Assembly (NCBI GenBank): GCA_016711805.1
Contig: JADJSH010000004.1
Location: 1-64,000, forward strand
Source of the DNA: Bacteroidota bacterium
GTDB lineage: Bacteria > Bacteroidota > Bacteroidia > B-17B0 > Aurantibacillaceae
Length of the DNA stretch: 64,000 nucleotides
Direction: 5' to 3'
The notes beneath the pieces are model-generated. The model was given only the letters and a program-made list of their open reading frames with translations, was not told the origin of the DNA and searched no databases. Positions within the stretch are counted from its first letter, which is position 1, and each line of letters begins with the position of its first letter. Shown here piece by piece: positions 16,295-25,674 of the stretch. The translations under genes were made by a program, and so were the position numbers.

Positions 16295-17158
16295 TTATCC
16301 TAAATATTGTTGTAGCAATTTACTACGTGAACTGTGGCGTAAACGACGAATCGCTTTTTCTTTAATTTGACGAACACGCTCGCGAGTTAAATCAAATTTA
16401 TCACCAATTTCTTCTAAAGTTAAACCATGGTTTAAACCTATTCCGAAAAATAATTTAACTACATCGCGTTCTCTTTCAGTTAAAGTAGATAAAGCTCTAT
16501 CAATTTCTTTTGACAAGGATTCCATAATTAAACCAGCATCTGCTTTTAATGAATCATGGTTTACTAATACATCTAATAAAGAACTTTCTTCACCGTTAGC
16601 AAATGGTGCGTCCATACTTACGTGGCGACCAGATACTTTCATCGTATCAGAAACTTTATCAATTGGTAAATCTAATAATTCAGCAATTTCATCAGCTGTT
16701 GGTTCACGCTCAAATTCTTGTTCTAATTTAGAATAAGCTTTGTTGATTTTATTTAATGAACCTACTTGGTTTAATGGTAAACGAACGATACGAGATTGTT
16801 CTGCTAATGCTTGTAAAATTGATTGACGAATCCACCAAACAGCGTAAGAGATAAATTTAAATCCACGAGTCTCATCAAAACGACGAGCTGCTTTAATTAA
16901 ACCTAAGTTTCCTTCGTTAATTAAATCTGGTAAACTTAAACCTTGATTTTGATATTGCTTTGCTACTGATACAACGAAACGTAAGTTGGCACGAGTTAAT
17001 TTCTCTAATGCGTCTTGGTCCCCATCTCTAATCTTCTTCGCTAAAACAACTTCCTCTTCTGCGGTAATTAATTCTTCTCTACCAATTTCTTGAAGGTATT
17101 TATCTAAAGATGCACTCTCGCGATTGGTAATCGATTTGGTTATTTTTAGCTGTCTCAT
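16295..17158 (-). CDS. rpoD: Primary RNA polymerase sigma-70 factor
   Basis: This 287-residue housekeeping sigma factor directs RNA polymerase to the TTTG/TAnnTTTG promoters. It is short, as usual for Bacteroidota, lacking region 1.1. Visible parts: region 1.2 (SLDKYLQEIG), region 2 (LRFVVSVAKQYQNQGL, DLINEGNLGL, FISYAVWWIRQSI), region 3 and region 4 with the helix-turn-helix (LTLEEIGDKFDLTRERVRQI). All core regions are intact. A well-formed promoter lies at 17185-17215, and the gene stands alone between htrA and a convergent hypothetical gene. Confidence 0.97.
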   Translation of the reverse strand: MRQLKITKSITNRESASLDKYLQEIGREELITAEEEVVLAKKIRDGDQDALEKLTRANLRFVVSVAKQYQNQGLSLPDLINEGNLGLIKAARRFDETRGFKFISYAVWWIRQSILQALAEQSRIVRLPLNQVGSLNKINKAYSKLEQEFEREPTADEIAELLDLPIDKVSDTMKVSGRHVSMDAPFANGEESSLLDVLVNHDSLKADAGLIMESLSKEIDRALSTLTERERDVVKLFFGIGLNHGLTLEEIGDKFDLTRERVRQIKEKAIRRLRHSSRSKLLQQYLG

Positions 17159-17184
17159 GGTATTAGATTGGTTTTATAAGCCAA

Positions 17185-17215
17185 CAAAGATAGAAAAAAA
17201 AGGGCGTTTTTCCAA
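17185..17215 (-). promoter_or_regulatory. rpoD promoter (TTG-N20-TATCTTTG)
   Basis: On the minus strand TTG (17215-17213), a 20-bp spacer and TATCTTTG (17192-17185) match the Bacteroidota sigma-A consensus. It ends 26 bp upstream of the rpoD start at 17158. Confidence 0.7.
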
Positions 17216-17354
17216 GTCTGTATCGCTTTGATTATTAAATGATTAGGTTTTTGTTATGTTTTTAACATTTGATTTTTACTTTTTTAGACCTATCACAAAT
17301 GCGTAAAGACATAACCGCTCAATCAAATGATAAATCTACTTTAAACTACTGAGC

Positions 17355-18824
17355 TTACAACCCAAAACCATAATAAGCCCTCATGCCATTTGGATACATG
17401 CCTTCAATTAAAACGCCGCCAGTTTTATTCTCCAACATGTTTTGAATATCTTTTATGTTAGATACTTTTTTCTTATCAACTGATGTGATAATGAAGCCTT
17501 CTTTAATACCAGCGTTTGCTAATTTACCTGCTTGTAATTTGGCAATTTTTACACCCGATGGAATATTTAACTTCGATAAATCTTCGGTATTTAATTCTTC
17601 AAACTCTGCACCTAAAGAGTTTACCGCCGTTCTAAAAATTTCCGGCTTTTTAATAATCCCTAAACTGTTTTCTTTATTTTTTAAAACAACAGGCATAATC
17701 ACTTCTTTCTCATTTCTCACAACGGTTACATTAACTTTATCGCTTGGTCTGAATTTACCTATTTGTTCTAATAACTCAGAAGTACTTTTTACAGCAACGT
17801 TTTCTACTTTCGTTACAATATCACCAATTTTAATTCCTGCTTCTTCGCCAGCACCGTTTTCAGTTAAGCCATTTACATAAACACCTTTTAATTGTTTAAT
17901 TCGTTTTTCTTCAGCAAATTTAGAGTCAATATCCTGAATACTTAATCCAATAAAGGCACGTTGTACTGTTCCGTATTCAATTAAATCTGAAACTACTTTT
18001 TTTACTAAGTTAACTGGTATTGCAAAAGAATAGCCTTGATAAGAACCATTATTAGAAGCAATAGCTGTATTAATTCCTACTAAATCGCCAGTAGTGCTAA
18101 CTAATGCTCCACCACTGTTACCAGGGTTTACAGCCGCATCTGTTTGAATGAAAGATTCAATTGGCGCTAAACTTCCACCTTGGGCATTATGTTCTAAAAT
18201 ATTAATGTTACGTCCTTTTGCGCTTACAATACCAGCTGTTACGGTTGAGTTTAAGTTAAATGGATTACCAACTGCTAATACCCATTCGCCCACTTTTACA
18301 TCATCAGAGTTTCCATAATTTACAAATGGTAAACTATTTTCTTTGATACGTAATAATGCTAAATCAGTATTTGGATCTGTACCAACAACTTCAGCTACAT
18401 AAGTACGTTTATCATTTAATACAACTTCTATTTTGGTAGCTTCATTAATCACATGGTTGTTTGTTACAATGTAACCATCCTGACTAATAATTACCCCACT
18501 GCCACTTCCTTGCATCATATTTGGTTGACGTTGTCTCCCACCAAAAAACCAATCTTGAAAAGGATCGTAGGCTAAATTGTTTTTATGCTCAACAATTGTT
18601 TTTATATGAACTACTGAGTTTACTGTTTTTTCGGCCGACATAACAAAGTCGGGTGCATTTGCTGCTGTAGCAAAACTATTATAGCTTGCTAACTGAGTAG
18701 GTGTAGCGTAAGGATTGTAATTAGTTACTTGACTGGTATTATTTTGATTAAAGTAATAATTGCCAACTAACGCAAAAGCGCCACCTAAAGCGCCTACAAA
18801 CAGAGATGAGATTACTTTTTTCAT
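17355..18824 (-). CDS. HtrA/DegP-family periplasmic serine protease
   Basis: A 489-residue envelope quality-control protease/chaperone. An N-terminal signal or anchor (~4-22) is followed by a trypsin-like domain with His124 (TNNHVI), Asp154 (NTDLALL) and Ser237 (NPGNSGGAL), then PDZ1 (~290-380; GIKIGDIVTKVE) and a shorter PDZ2 (~405-489; GIKEGFIITSVD). Such proteins degrade or refold misfolded periplasmic proteins. The triad is intact. It is next to rpoD but separated by ~195 bp with a promoter, so they are separate units. Confidence 0.95.
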   Translation of the reverse strand: MKKVISSLFVGALGGAFALVGNYYFNQNNTSQVTNYNPYATPTQLASYNSFATAANAPDFVMSAEKTVNSVVHIKTIVEHKNNLAYDPFQDWFFGGRQRQPNMMQGSGSGVIISQDGYIVTNNHVINEATKIEVVLNDKRTYVAEVVGTDPNTDLALLRIKENSLPFVNYGNSDDVKVGEWVLAVGNPFNLNSTVTAGIVSAKGRNINILEHNAQGGSLAPIESFIQTDAAVNPGNSGGALVSTTGDLVGINTAIASNNGSYQGYSFAIPVNLVKKVVSDLIEYGTVQRAFIGLSIQDIDSKFAEEKRIKQLKGVYVNGLTENGAGEEAGIKIGDIVTKVENVAVKSTSELLEQIGKFRPSDKVNVTVVRNEKEVIMPVVLKNKENSLGIIKKPEIFRTAVNSLGAEFEELNTEDLSKLNIPSGVKIAKLQAGKLANAGIKEGFIITSVDKKKVSNIKDIQNMLENKTGGVLIEGMYPNGMRAYYGFGL

Positions 18825-18875
18825 ATTATTTATTTTTATTAATTTAATTAAAATTTATTTCCTGAATTCATAACG

Positions 18876-18883
18876 CAAAATTA
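18876..18883 (-). promoter_or_regulatory. Possible -7 element upstream of htrA
   Basis: TAATTTTG on the minus strand matches TAnnTTTG and lies 51 bp upstream of the htrA start, but I see no good TTTG about 20 bp further upstream. Tentative. Confidence 0.35.
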
Positions 18884-19085
18884 CATCAGAAGTTATAGTT
18901 CTATTCTATTTTTAACAATACTTAACGGCAGCAAGGGTTTTGGGGCTTTTAAGGTAAAATTTTGTTAAAATAGTTTATCATTTACCTTTGATTGTAACTT
19001 TAACAATAGACGAAATGCTTAAAACTATAGTTAAATAGTTGAAAACCCTTTCAGAAAATTATGTAAATTTAATCTCGCAAAAATC

Positions 19086-19715
19086 ATGAGATTTAAATAT
19101 AAAATACCACCTTTTGTTTTCGGAGTTTCTATTGGCTTGTTAGCTGGTGTGGCTTTTTTTATTTTTAAAATCGACGATTATTTAAAAAAGTTCAACAAAC
19201 CGAATATTGATAATATTAAAATTGTTGAGCAATCTGTATCTACTGATAAATCTGAAAAGAAAGAAGAAAGTAAATCAGATAAAAAGAAAAATATAAATAC
19301 TAAAAATTCTCCAAACATTAATTACAGCGAAGTAGATGCTTTATTAAAAGAGGAGGATGTAAATGTGGCGCAGGAAGAATTACTATCAGTTAAAAATATT
19401 AAGGTTATTAATTTAGATACAGATTCGAAACGCGACACACTAACTGGGCAATTGGCAGGCGTTACAAATGCAGAATATCCTAATTTATTTTTTGTGGAAT
19501 TTTGGAAAACTCCTTTAAACTCTAAAGGTTACCGCATGACTCGTAACAGAGTTATTTTATATGGCTTGTCAGATTTTAGTAGTATTACGATTTACAAAGT
19601 AGACGATAGTTACTATTTAAAAAATGATGATGTGGTTTATAAAATATCTTCGGGTACCGAGTTTAAACCTATGGAACTAGTTAACGATTCTCAGTTATTA
19701 GCTAAAATTAATTAA
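19086..19715 (+). CDS. Membrane-anchored protein of unknown function
   Basis: A 209-residue protein with one N-terminal membrane segment (~9-29, PPFVFGVSIGLLAGVAFFIF), a Lys/Ser/Glu-rich linker (~55-80) and a C-terminal soluble domain (~85-209) with EYPNLFFVEFWKTPLNSKGY and VIYKISSGTEF-like beta strands. I do not recognise the family. It ends 5 bp before dapF and is probably cotranscribed with it, but nothing in the sequence links it to lysine or peptidoglycan synthesis. Confidence 0.8.
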   Translation: MRFKYKIPPFVFGVSIGLLAGVAFFIFKIDDYLKKFNKPNIDNIKIVEQSVSTDKSEKKEESKSDKKKNINTKNSPNINYSEVDALLKEEDVNVAQEELLSVKNIKVINLDTDSKRDTLTGQLAGVTNAEYPNLFFVEFWKTPLNSKGYRMTRNRVILYGLSDFSSITIYKVDDSYYLKNDDVVYKISSGTEFKPMELVNDSQLLAKIN

Positions 19716-19720
19716 TTATT

Positions 19721-20518
19721 ATGCAGTTGCAATGCTACAAATATCAAGGTACAGGTAATGATTTTGTACTGATAGATAATCGTGAAAAAACAATTTCGTT
19801 AACAACCGAACAAATTAAATGGTTGTGCGACCGCCGCTTTGGTATTGGTGCAGATGGCTTAATGTTATTGGAATTAGAGCCAGGTATTGATTTTAAAATG
19901 GTTTATTTTAATAGCGATGGAAACGAAAGTAGTATGTGTGGTAATGGCGGAAGATGCATTACAGCATTCGCAAAGTATTTAGGTATTGTAACTACTCACG
20001 CTAAGTTTTTGGCAATTGATGGCATACATGAAGCTAAAATTGATAACGATTGGGTTTCTTTAAAAATGAATGATGTACGCCAAGTAGAAGTAGGCGAAGG
20101 CTATTTTTATTTGAATACAGGCTCACCACATTATGTGAAATTTGTAAATGGGATTGAAAATTTTGATGTATTTACAGAAGGAAAAAAAATAAGAAATAAC
20201 GACCGTTTTGTATTTGAAGGTACTAACGTTAATTTTATTGAGAAAAAAGATAATGAATTATTTGTTCGCACCTACGAGCGTGGAGTAGAAGACGAAACCT
20301 TATCTTGTGGCACAGGCGTTACAGCCGCAGCTTTAGTAGCTGCTTTAAAAGGTGTGAGTTCTGATAAAAATAATTGCGCTATCAAAACATTAGGTGGAAA
20401 TTTAAATGTGAAATTTGAAAAGGTTTTAGAAAACACATTTTATAATATTTGGTTAGAAGGTCCTGCTAATTTTGTTTTTAAAACAACCATCGAAGTACAA
20501 GACGAAAACAAAGTTTAA
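19721..20518 (+). CDS. dapF: Diaminopimelate epimerase
   Basis: This 265-residue cytosolic enzyme interconverts LL- and meso-diaminopimelate, giving the precursor for lysine and for the peptidoglycan peptide. Both catalytic cysteines are present: Cys73 (MCGNGGRC) and Cys196 (LSCGTGVTA). Other family motifs are GTGNDFVLID near the start and GIGADGLMLL. Length is typical. It is preceded at 5 bp by a membrane-anchored hypothetical gene and followed at 12 bp by the DUF6624-like gene. Confidence 0.97.
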   Translation: MQLQCYKYQGTGNDFVLIDNREKTISLTTEQIKWLCDRRFGIGADGLMLLELEPGIDFKMVYFNSDGNESSMCGNGGRCITAFAKYLGIVTTHAKFLAIDGIHEAKIDNDWVSLKMNDVRQVEVGEGYFYLNTGSPHYVKFVNGIENFDVFTEGKKIRNNDRFVFEGTNVNFIEKKDNELFVRTYERGVEDETLSCGTGVTAAALVAALKGVSSDKNNCAIKTLGGNLNVKFEKVLENTFYNIWLEGPANFVFKTTIEVQDENKV

Positions 20519-20530
20519 TTTGTTTGCTCG

Positions 20531-21463
20531 ATGAAAACAATCCTTTATATTTCTCTTGTTCTCTTTTCAATAAATCCTTATCACTCTTTTTCTCAAAAGT
20601 TAAATCGCTTAAATAAACATGGCGAGCGAACTGGTAAATGGATTACATATATAGATGATGCCAAAAAAATAAAATCGTTCGAAGGGCGTTTTAGAAATGG
20701 TATTTCATCAGGTAAATGTTATTTCTATAATAATGCTGGTGTTTTAGATAGAAGAGAAGTTAATCGCTTCAAAAAAATGAAAACGACTTTTTACTATCCC
20801 AATGGAACAATAAAATTAAAAGGCAATGCACGCCTCGAAAATTTACCAGACAGAGTGCATTATTATTTTTATGGAAAATGGAAATCTTACAACGATAGTG
20901 GCTTGTTGGTAAAAAACATGTACTACGAGCAAGGTAAACTCATTAAAACAGAATATGTAAATAAGAATATTAAAACTAATGATTCGTTAATTGAAGCCTT
21001 AAATGTTATTGATAAAGAATTTGCTTCGCATAATAATTTATTGGCAGATAGTATTAATGCGAATCTTAAAAATCCCTTTAAAAGAAATATTTTTGAAACT
21101 CAATTGAGGCATTTGGATAGTTTGTCGTTTGAGAATATTTCTAAAATTTTAGATAGGTTTGGATACCCATCTAGAGAAATTGCAGGCGAATCATCAGGCA
21201 TTCCTTTTTATATTTTAAGTTTTGCGCCATTGACCATAAAAGAAAAATATGTAAATCAATTTATCTTAGCGGCAGATAGAGGTTATATTAGTTGGAAATC
21301 CTTAGCGTTTTTTATTGATAAACTTAAAGTAGCCAAAGGCGAAAAACAAGTGTATGGTACGCAAGGGAATTATGATGGTAGATATAATTTTACCATGTTT
21401 CCTGTAATTGATCCCGAAAATTTGAATAAAAGAAGAGTAGGAGTGGGGTTAGAGGAATTGTAA
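20531..21463 (+). CDS. Exported protein with MORN-like repeats and DUF6624-like domain
   Basis: A 310-residue protein with a signal peptide (~1-20). Residues ~25-150 carry short repeats of the MORN/YwqK type (GERTGKWITY, GRFRNGISSGKCYFYN, YPNGTIKLKG, YFYGKWKSYNDSG). The C-terminal ~150 residues (RFGYPSREIAGESS to QVYGTQ and NKRRVGVGLEEL) resemble the DUF6624 family from memory. Biochemical function unknown; a surface or periplasmic location is likely. It follows dapF by 12 bp. Confidence 0.75.
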   Translation: MKTILYISLVLFSINPYHSFSQKLNRLNKHGERTGKWITYIDDAKKIKSFEGRFRNGISSGKCYFYNNAGVLDRREVNRFKKMKTTFYYPNGTIKLKGNARLENLPDRVHYYFYGKWKSYNDSGLLVKNMYYEQGKLIKTEYVNKNIKTNDSLIEALNVIDKEFASHNNLLADSINANLKNPFKRNIFETQLRHLDSLSFENISKILDRFGYPSREIAGESSGIPFYILSFAPLTIKEKYVNQFILAADRGYISWKSLAFFIDKLKVAKGEKQVYGTQGNYDGRYNFTMFPVIDPENLNKRRVGVGLEEL

Positions 21464-21546
21464 TCTAATTTTGTAAACTATTGGTAATAGTTGAAGTTAC
21501 CTGTTTTTTCATTAACTTTAATTTCAGATTTTAAATTAAAATTTTC

Positions 21547-24207
21547 ATGAAGTATCTTTTTTTAAGCATATCTTTTTTGTTTTGTGTCCAATTATTTTTC
21601 GGACAAACATTTTATAAAAATAAAACCAATCGAGCTTTAACTTTTAAGGAGTTAAAATCTCAGTTCAATGATTTTAAAAATAGCAATGATTTAACAAAGC
21701 AAAAGCATTGGAAAAACTATAAACGTTGGGAACAAGAAATGGAGTTACATACCAATACCAAAGGTGAACCCGCTGGTTTTGATGAATATATTAATGCCAC
21801 TATCGATATGGCAAATTATAAGCAGCAGCAAACTCAAAACAGTGTCTCTGCTGCATGGTCGCCTTTTGGGCCTAATGCTACGCCTGTTAACCAAACTGGT
21901 TATATGGAAAATGGGATAGGACGTATTAATTGCATCGCTTTCCATCCAACAAATCCTAATACTTTTTTTGTTGGGGTGGCGCAAGGAGGTGTTTGGAAAA
22001 CAACTAATAATGGTGCAACGTGGACACCCTTAACCGATAATTTGCCTATAACTCGTATTAGCGATATTTCTATCAATCCCACAAATCCAAACGAAATGTA
22101 TATTTCGGTTTGTGATTTTGAATACATTGGTATCAGTTTATTTTTAAGTGGCAGAAAGCGACATACGCATTATGGTTTAGGAGTTTATAAAACCTTAGAT
22201 GGAGGTTTAACTTGGACTCCAACGGGCTTAACTTATAATTTAACGAATGGCGATGCTTCGTTGATTCGTAAAATTTTAATTAATCCTTCAAACACCAATG
22301 ATGTCGTAGCTTGTGGAGTTACTGGGATGTATAAGTCTTCTAACGCTGGCGCTACTTGGACAAAAAAATTAGATTCTTTGTTTTGGGATATGCACCAAGA
22401 TCCTATCAATCCAAATATTATTTATGCAGCTACTGGTTGGGTTATGAACTCAAATATTGGAAATGCAGGCGTTTACAAATCCACTGATTTTGGTAATACT
22501 TGGACGATGCTAAACACCAATATGCCATTAACAGGAGATATTCAACGTGTTAAAATTGCTATTGCTCCATCAAACAACAATTATATTTATGCACTATGCG
22601 TTGATTTAGTTGGTGGTTTATATGGTATATACCAATCAACAGATGCTGGTTTGAATTGGAATTTTATTCCCCCAACGGATAATGTTTTAGATGGAGGAAC
22701 AGGAAGTGGGCCTGGTGGACAAGGTAACTATGATTTAGGATTGTTAGTTGATGCGACTGATGCTAACACAGTTTATGTGGGTGGCGTTAATATGTGGGCA
22801 TCTTACGATGGCGCAAATTCTTTTATGCCAATGTCGCATTGGACAACACAGTATGGCGCAACCTTGCATGGCGATATTCATGATATTAGCAGAAGTCCAT
22901 TAACTGGTAATTATTTTGTATGTAGTGATGGCGGTGTTTATCAAACTTCAGCTATGATTGCCGATTCTTGGGGAACTAGCGCCTGGCCTACGGTTTGGAC
23001 GCAAATGAATGCCATGCAAATTTCTTCGTTTTATAGATTATCAAGTTCTAAAAATGCCGCAGGGCAATTAATTGCAGGTGCACAAGATAACGCCTCTATG
23101 TATTATAATGCAGGCAGTTGGTCAACTATTTTTGGTGGAGATGGCATGGATAATTGTTTATTTCCAACTAGTACTACAAATGTTTTAGGAAGCAGTCAAT
23201 ATGGTAGTATGTGGGTTAGTTCAGATAATGGTGTGAGTAGTAATATTGCGTCTTCAAATATAAATGGAGAGCAAGCGGAATGGGTAACGCCAATTGTTGC
23301 CAATTACAATAATCCTGGCACAGTTTATATTGGAAATGAAAACGTTGTAAAATCAACTAATTATGGAAATTCATGGACGCCTTTAGCATCAATTGCATCT
23401 AATACAATAACAGGTCAAAGCTCCGAAATTTCTGCTTTAGCCGTTTCTAATTCTAACAGTCAGGTTATTTACGCTGCAAGAAGAGTGAGGTATGAAAATG
23501 GAGTAAATGGTGTAATTATTAAAACCACTAATGGAGGCACGTCATTTACCAACGTGACTAATAATTTACCAGATAGCCTTTACTATACAGGTATAGAGAT
23601 TAATGCAAGCAACGCCAATATCGCTTTTGTAAGTATGGCTGGTTTTAGTGCACCTGATAAAGTATTTACTACAACAAATGGCGGAACCACTTGGCAAAAC
23701 ATCACTTATAATTTGCCAAACTTACCAGTTAATTGCATTAAACAAATTCCGGGAACCAATGATTTAATAATTGCCACCGATATTGGCGTTTATACGTTGA
23801 ATGCTGGCTCAACAACTTGGGTAAATAATAGTTTTGGTTTACCTAACGTGATTGTAAGCGATATTGAATTTAATCCAGCACTAAATAAAGTGTATGTTTC
23901 TACCTTTGGGCGTGGTATTTGGGAAACTACGATTAATACCATTGTAACAGGAATTAAAAATAGTAAGGAAACAATTTATAACTATCAATTATTTCCAACG
24001 GTTAACGCTGGTAATTTTACTTTAGAGTTCGAGAATGATACACACGAAAAAACAATTGAAGTAATTGACGTGATGGGAAAAATTGTACACACTCAAACTA
24101 CAAATTCTGAGAAACTGGAATTGAAATTAAATTTAAGTTCAGGGACTTATTTTGTGCGCACTACCAGTAATCATTTATTGGGAGTGAAGAAGATGATTGT
24201 GGAGTAG
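21547..24207 (+). CDS. Secreted Asp-box (BNR/sortilin-like) propeller protein with T9SS domain
   Basis: An 886-residue exported protein. Signal peptide (~1-20); long beta-propeller region (~95-790) with repeated Asp-box motifs such as TTNNGATWTPL, TLDGGLTWTPTG, SSNAGATWTKK, STDFGNTWTML and TTNGGTTWQNI; then a type A sorting domain in the last ~80 residues (YQLFPTVNAGNFTL to LGVKKMIVE). Asp-box propellers occur in sialidases and in VPS10/sortilin-like or xyloglucanase-like proteins, but I see no catalytic signature, so it may simply bind surface glycans or proteins. Monocistronic, with a terminator at 24219. Confidence 0.88.
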   Translation: MKYLFLSISFLFCVQLFFGQTFYKNKTNRALTFKELKSQFNDFKNSNDLTKQKHWKNYKRWEQEMELHTNTKGEPAGFDEYINATIDMANYKQQQTQNSVSAAWSPFGPNATPVNQTGYMENGIGRINCIAFHPTNPNTFFVGVAQGGVWKTTNNGATWTPLTDNLPITRISDISINPTNPNEMYISVCDFEYIGISLFLSGRKRHTHYGLGVYKTLDGGLTWTPTGLTYNLTNGDASLIRKILINPSNTNDVVACGVTGMYKSSNAGATWTKKLDSLFWDMHQDPINPNIIYAATGWVMNSNIGNAGVYKSTDFGNTWTMLNTNMPLTGDIQRVKIAIAPSNNNYIYALCVDLVGGLYGIYQSTDAGLNWNFIPPTDNVLDGGTGSGPGGQGNYDLGLLVDATDANTVYVGGVNMWASYDGANSFMPMSHWTTQYGATLHGDIHDISRSPLTGNYFVCSDGGVYQTSAMIADSWGTSAWPTVWTQMNAMQISSFYRLSSSKNAAGQLIAGAQDNASMYYNAGSWSTIFGGDGMDNCLFPTSTTNVLGSSQYGSMWVSSDNGVSSNIASSNINGEQAEWVTPIVANYNNPGTVYIGNENVVKSTNYGNSWTPLASIASNTITGQSSEISALAVSNSNSQVIYAARRVRYENGVNGVIIKTTNGGTSFTNVTNNLPDSLYYTGIEINASNANIAFVSMAGFSAPDKVFTTTNGGTTWQNITYNLPNLPVNCIKQIPGTNDLIIATDIGVYTLNAGSTTWVNNSFGLPNVIVSDIEFNPALNKVYVSTFGRGIWETTINTIVTGIKNSKETIYNYQLFPTVNAGNFTLEFENDTHEKTIEVIDVMGKIVHTQTTNSEKLELKLNLSSGTYFVRTTSNHLLGVKKMIVE

Positions 24208-24218
24208 GGTTTAATATA

Positions 24219-24254
24219 AAAAAACGCTGCAGAGTATTAACCTAGCAGCGTTTT
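24219..24254. terminator. Bidirectional intrinsic terminator
   Basis: Stem AACGCTGC (24223-24230) pairs with GCAGCGTT (24245-24252), with A-run before and T-run after. It lies between the convergent propeller gene (stop 24207) and the DUF1761 gene (stop 24271). Confidence 0.8.
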
Positions 24255-24270
24255 AAATGTTAGGCAAGGA

Positions 24271-24774
24271 TTATACCCAGCCACATACAATGCCGCCCAT
24301 AATGGCTAAGCAAATGATCCAGTAACCCGTGTTAATGGCAATGTATTTAAATCCCTTACGTTCAAACATAGCATTGGTTGCTAAAATTGGCATTACAAGA
24401 AATAAACCACTTAATACGCCATGGAACGCACCGTGACCAAATGTGCGATGCCCCGAACCTACTAGATCCATTACTTGTTTATAGATTGCACCTTCCGGTG
24501 TCGCTACATCTTTAATTTGCTCTTGATAGTCGAAGAATGCAGCTCCAATATGAAGTTGGTGGATAACTAGCATCTGACTGAAAAATGCTAATAGAAAGCT
24601 AAACACAAAGCTTAATCCGAAGATAACAGCCATGTTTGCACCCTTTAATTTTTCTTCATCTAAGCCCGCTGCTTTCATCCAAGCATTTCCTAATACTTTT
24701 GGGTTATACCAGATAAACCCCACTACCAATGGCACTAGTGCCGCTACTAATACTGCTAAATAATTTATATCCAT
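24271..24774 (-). CDS. DUF1761-family membrane protein
   Basis: This 167-residue inner-membrane protein has about four hydrophobic segments. The N-terminus (LAVLVAALVPLVVGFIWYNP, then WMKAAGLDEEKLKG) is the recognisable signature of DUF1761. No biochemical role is established for the family. Monocistronic, convergent with the propeller gene. A TAAATTTG element at 24798-24805 on the minus strand could be its -7 box, but no clear -33 accompanies it. Confidence 0.85.
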   Translation of the reverse strand: MDINYLAVLVAALVPLVVGFIWYNPKVLGNAWMKAAGLDEEKLKGANMAVIFGLSFVFSFLLAFFSQMLVIHQLHIGAAFFDYQEQIKDVATPEGAIYKQVMDLVGSGHRTFGHGAFHGVLSGLFLVMPILATNAMFERKGFKYIAINTGYWIICLAIMGGIVCGWV

Positions 24775-24874
24775 AATGTTTATGTTTTTGGTTTACTCAA
24801 ATTTAGAGTAGGATAGGGGATTGTTTATTGAGGTTTATGTTTATTTGTAACAACATTGTGTTAGTAAGAGAATA

Positions 24875-25010
24875 GGAACACGGATTTTGCTGATTAAGCA
24901 GATTTTTATTTGTAGTTGTTTTAAAAGGCCATAGGAAGGAGGATTAGGTGGATTATAGTTGTATGTTAAAAATTCGTGTTAATCAGTTCAATCCGTTTCA
25001 TCTGTGTTCC
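24875..25010. repeat. Inverted pair of an intergenic repeat
   Basis: The left copy (24875-24908, starting GGAACACGGATT) and the reverse complement of the right copy (24968-25010, starting GGAACACAGATG) share GGAACAC(G/A)GAT, TGATTAA and a final ATTTTT. Each is built from short tandem units like CGGATTNAA. From memory, similar CGGATT-rich intergenic repeats occur in other Bacteroidota; this was not checked. Confidence 0.55.
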
Positions 25011-25041
25011 AATTATTTTTCTCCTGCTCCCCTTCTTCGCT

Positions 25042-25060
25042 GGCTGAGCTTGTCGAAGCC
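25042..25060. repeat. Short REP-like palindrome
   Basis: GGCTGAGCTTGTCGAAGCC can form a hairpin (GGCT/AGCC arms with partial inner pairing). The string CTTCGACAAGCTCAGCC on the other strand is one I recall as recurring in intergenic regions of many bacteria; copy number here is unknown. Confidence 0.45.
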
Positions 25061-25073
25061 AAGTGGGAGGAAA

Positions 25074-25110
25074 TAAAAAATCCCCAACTACATAGTAATT
25101 GAGGATTTCT
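25074..25110 (-). terminator. Terminator at the end of the ribosomal block
   Basis: On the minus strand, AAATCCTCAATTAC and GTAGTTGGGGATTT form an imperfect stem followed by a T-run, 22 bp past the rplQ stop. It closes the transcription block that begins at rpsL. Confidence 0.7.
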
Positions 25111-25131
25111 ACAAACTTTAAAATTATAGGA

Positions 25132-25611
25132 TTATTCTGCTCCTTCTGATTTAGTTTCAGTAGTACCAGTAGCATCAGTTGTTTTTTTAGCGCGGCTACG
25201 ACGAGTAGTTTTAGCTTTTTCAACTTTAGCAGTTTTACCGTTCGAATAAATTTCGTTGAAATCAACTAATTCAATTAACGCCATTTCAGCTGCATCACCT
25301 TGTCTGTTTCCAGTTTTGATGATACGAGTGTAACCACCGTTTCTTTCAGCAACTTTAACAGATACTTCTTTAAATAATAAAGAAACGATTTCTTTACTTT
25401 TTAAGTAAGCAAATACTGTTCTACGGCTGTGGGTAGAATCATCTTTACTTCTGTTAATGATTGGCTCAACATAAGTTCTTAAAGCTTTAGCTTTAGCTAA
25501 AGTTGTGAAAATACGTTTGTGCTCGATTAAAGAACAAGCCATATTGCTCATTAACGCCTTACGGTGAGAAGCTGTTCTACCTAAATTATTTATTTTATCT
25601 CCGTGTCTCAT
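25132..25611 (-). CDS. rplQ: 50S ribosomal protein L17 (bL17)
   Basis: A 159-residue protein. The conserved core (~1-117) begins MRHGDKINNLGRTASHRKAL and ends near ELVDFNE. The C-terminal ~40 residues are a low-complexity Lys/Ala/Thr/Glu extension, an addition often seen in Bacteroidota L17. It is the last gene of the ribosomal block, 63 bp after rpoA, followed by a terminator. Confidence 0.97.
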   Translation of the reverse strand: MRHGDKINNLGRTASHRKALMSNMACSLIEHKRIFTTLAKAKALRTYVEPIINRSKDDSTHSRRTVFAYLKSKEIVSLLFKEVSVKVAERNGGYTRIIKTGNRQGDAAEMALIELVDFNEIYSNGKTAKVEKAKTTRRSRAKKTTDATGTTETKSEGAE

Positions 25612-25674
25612 TTTATTTCTTGGTTCAAAATTGAAGGTTTAAGATTCAAAATCTTTAACGTTTAATTTTAGTTA

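Larger units (their letters stand above)
24775..25131. other. Gene-free stretch with repeats, between DUF1761 gene and rplQ
   Basis: No coding sequence is supported here. It holds a possible -7 element for the DUF1761 gene, two inverted copies of a repeat (24875-24908 and 24968-25010), a small palindrome (25042-25060) and the rplQ terminator (25074-25110). The content looks like intergenic repeat accumulation at the end of the ribosomal block. Confidence 0.7.
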
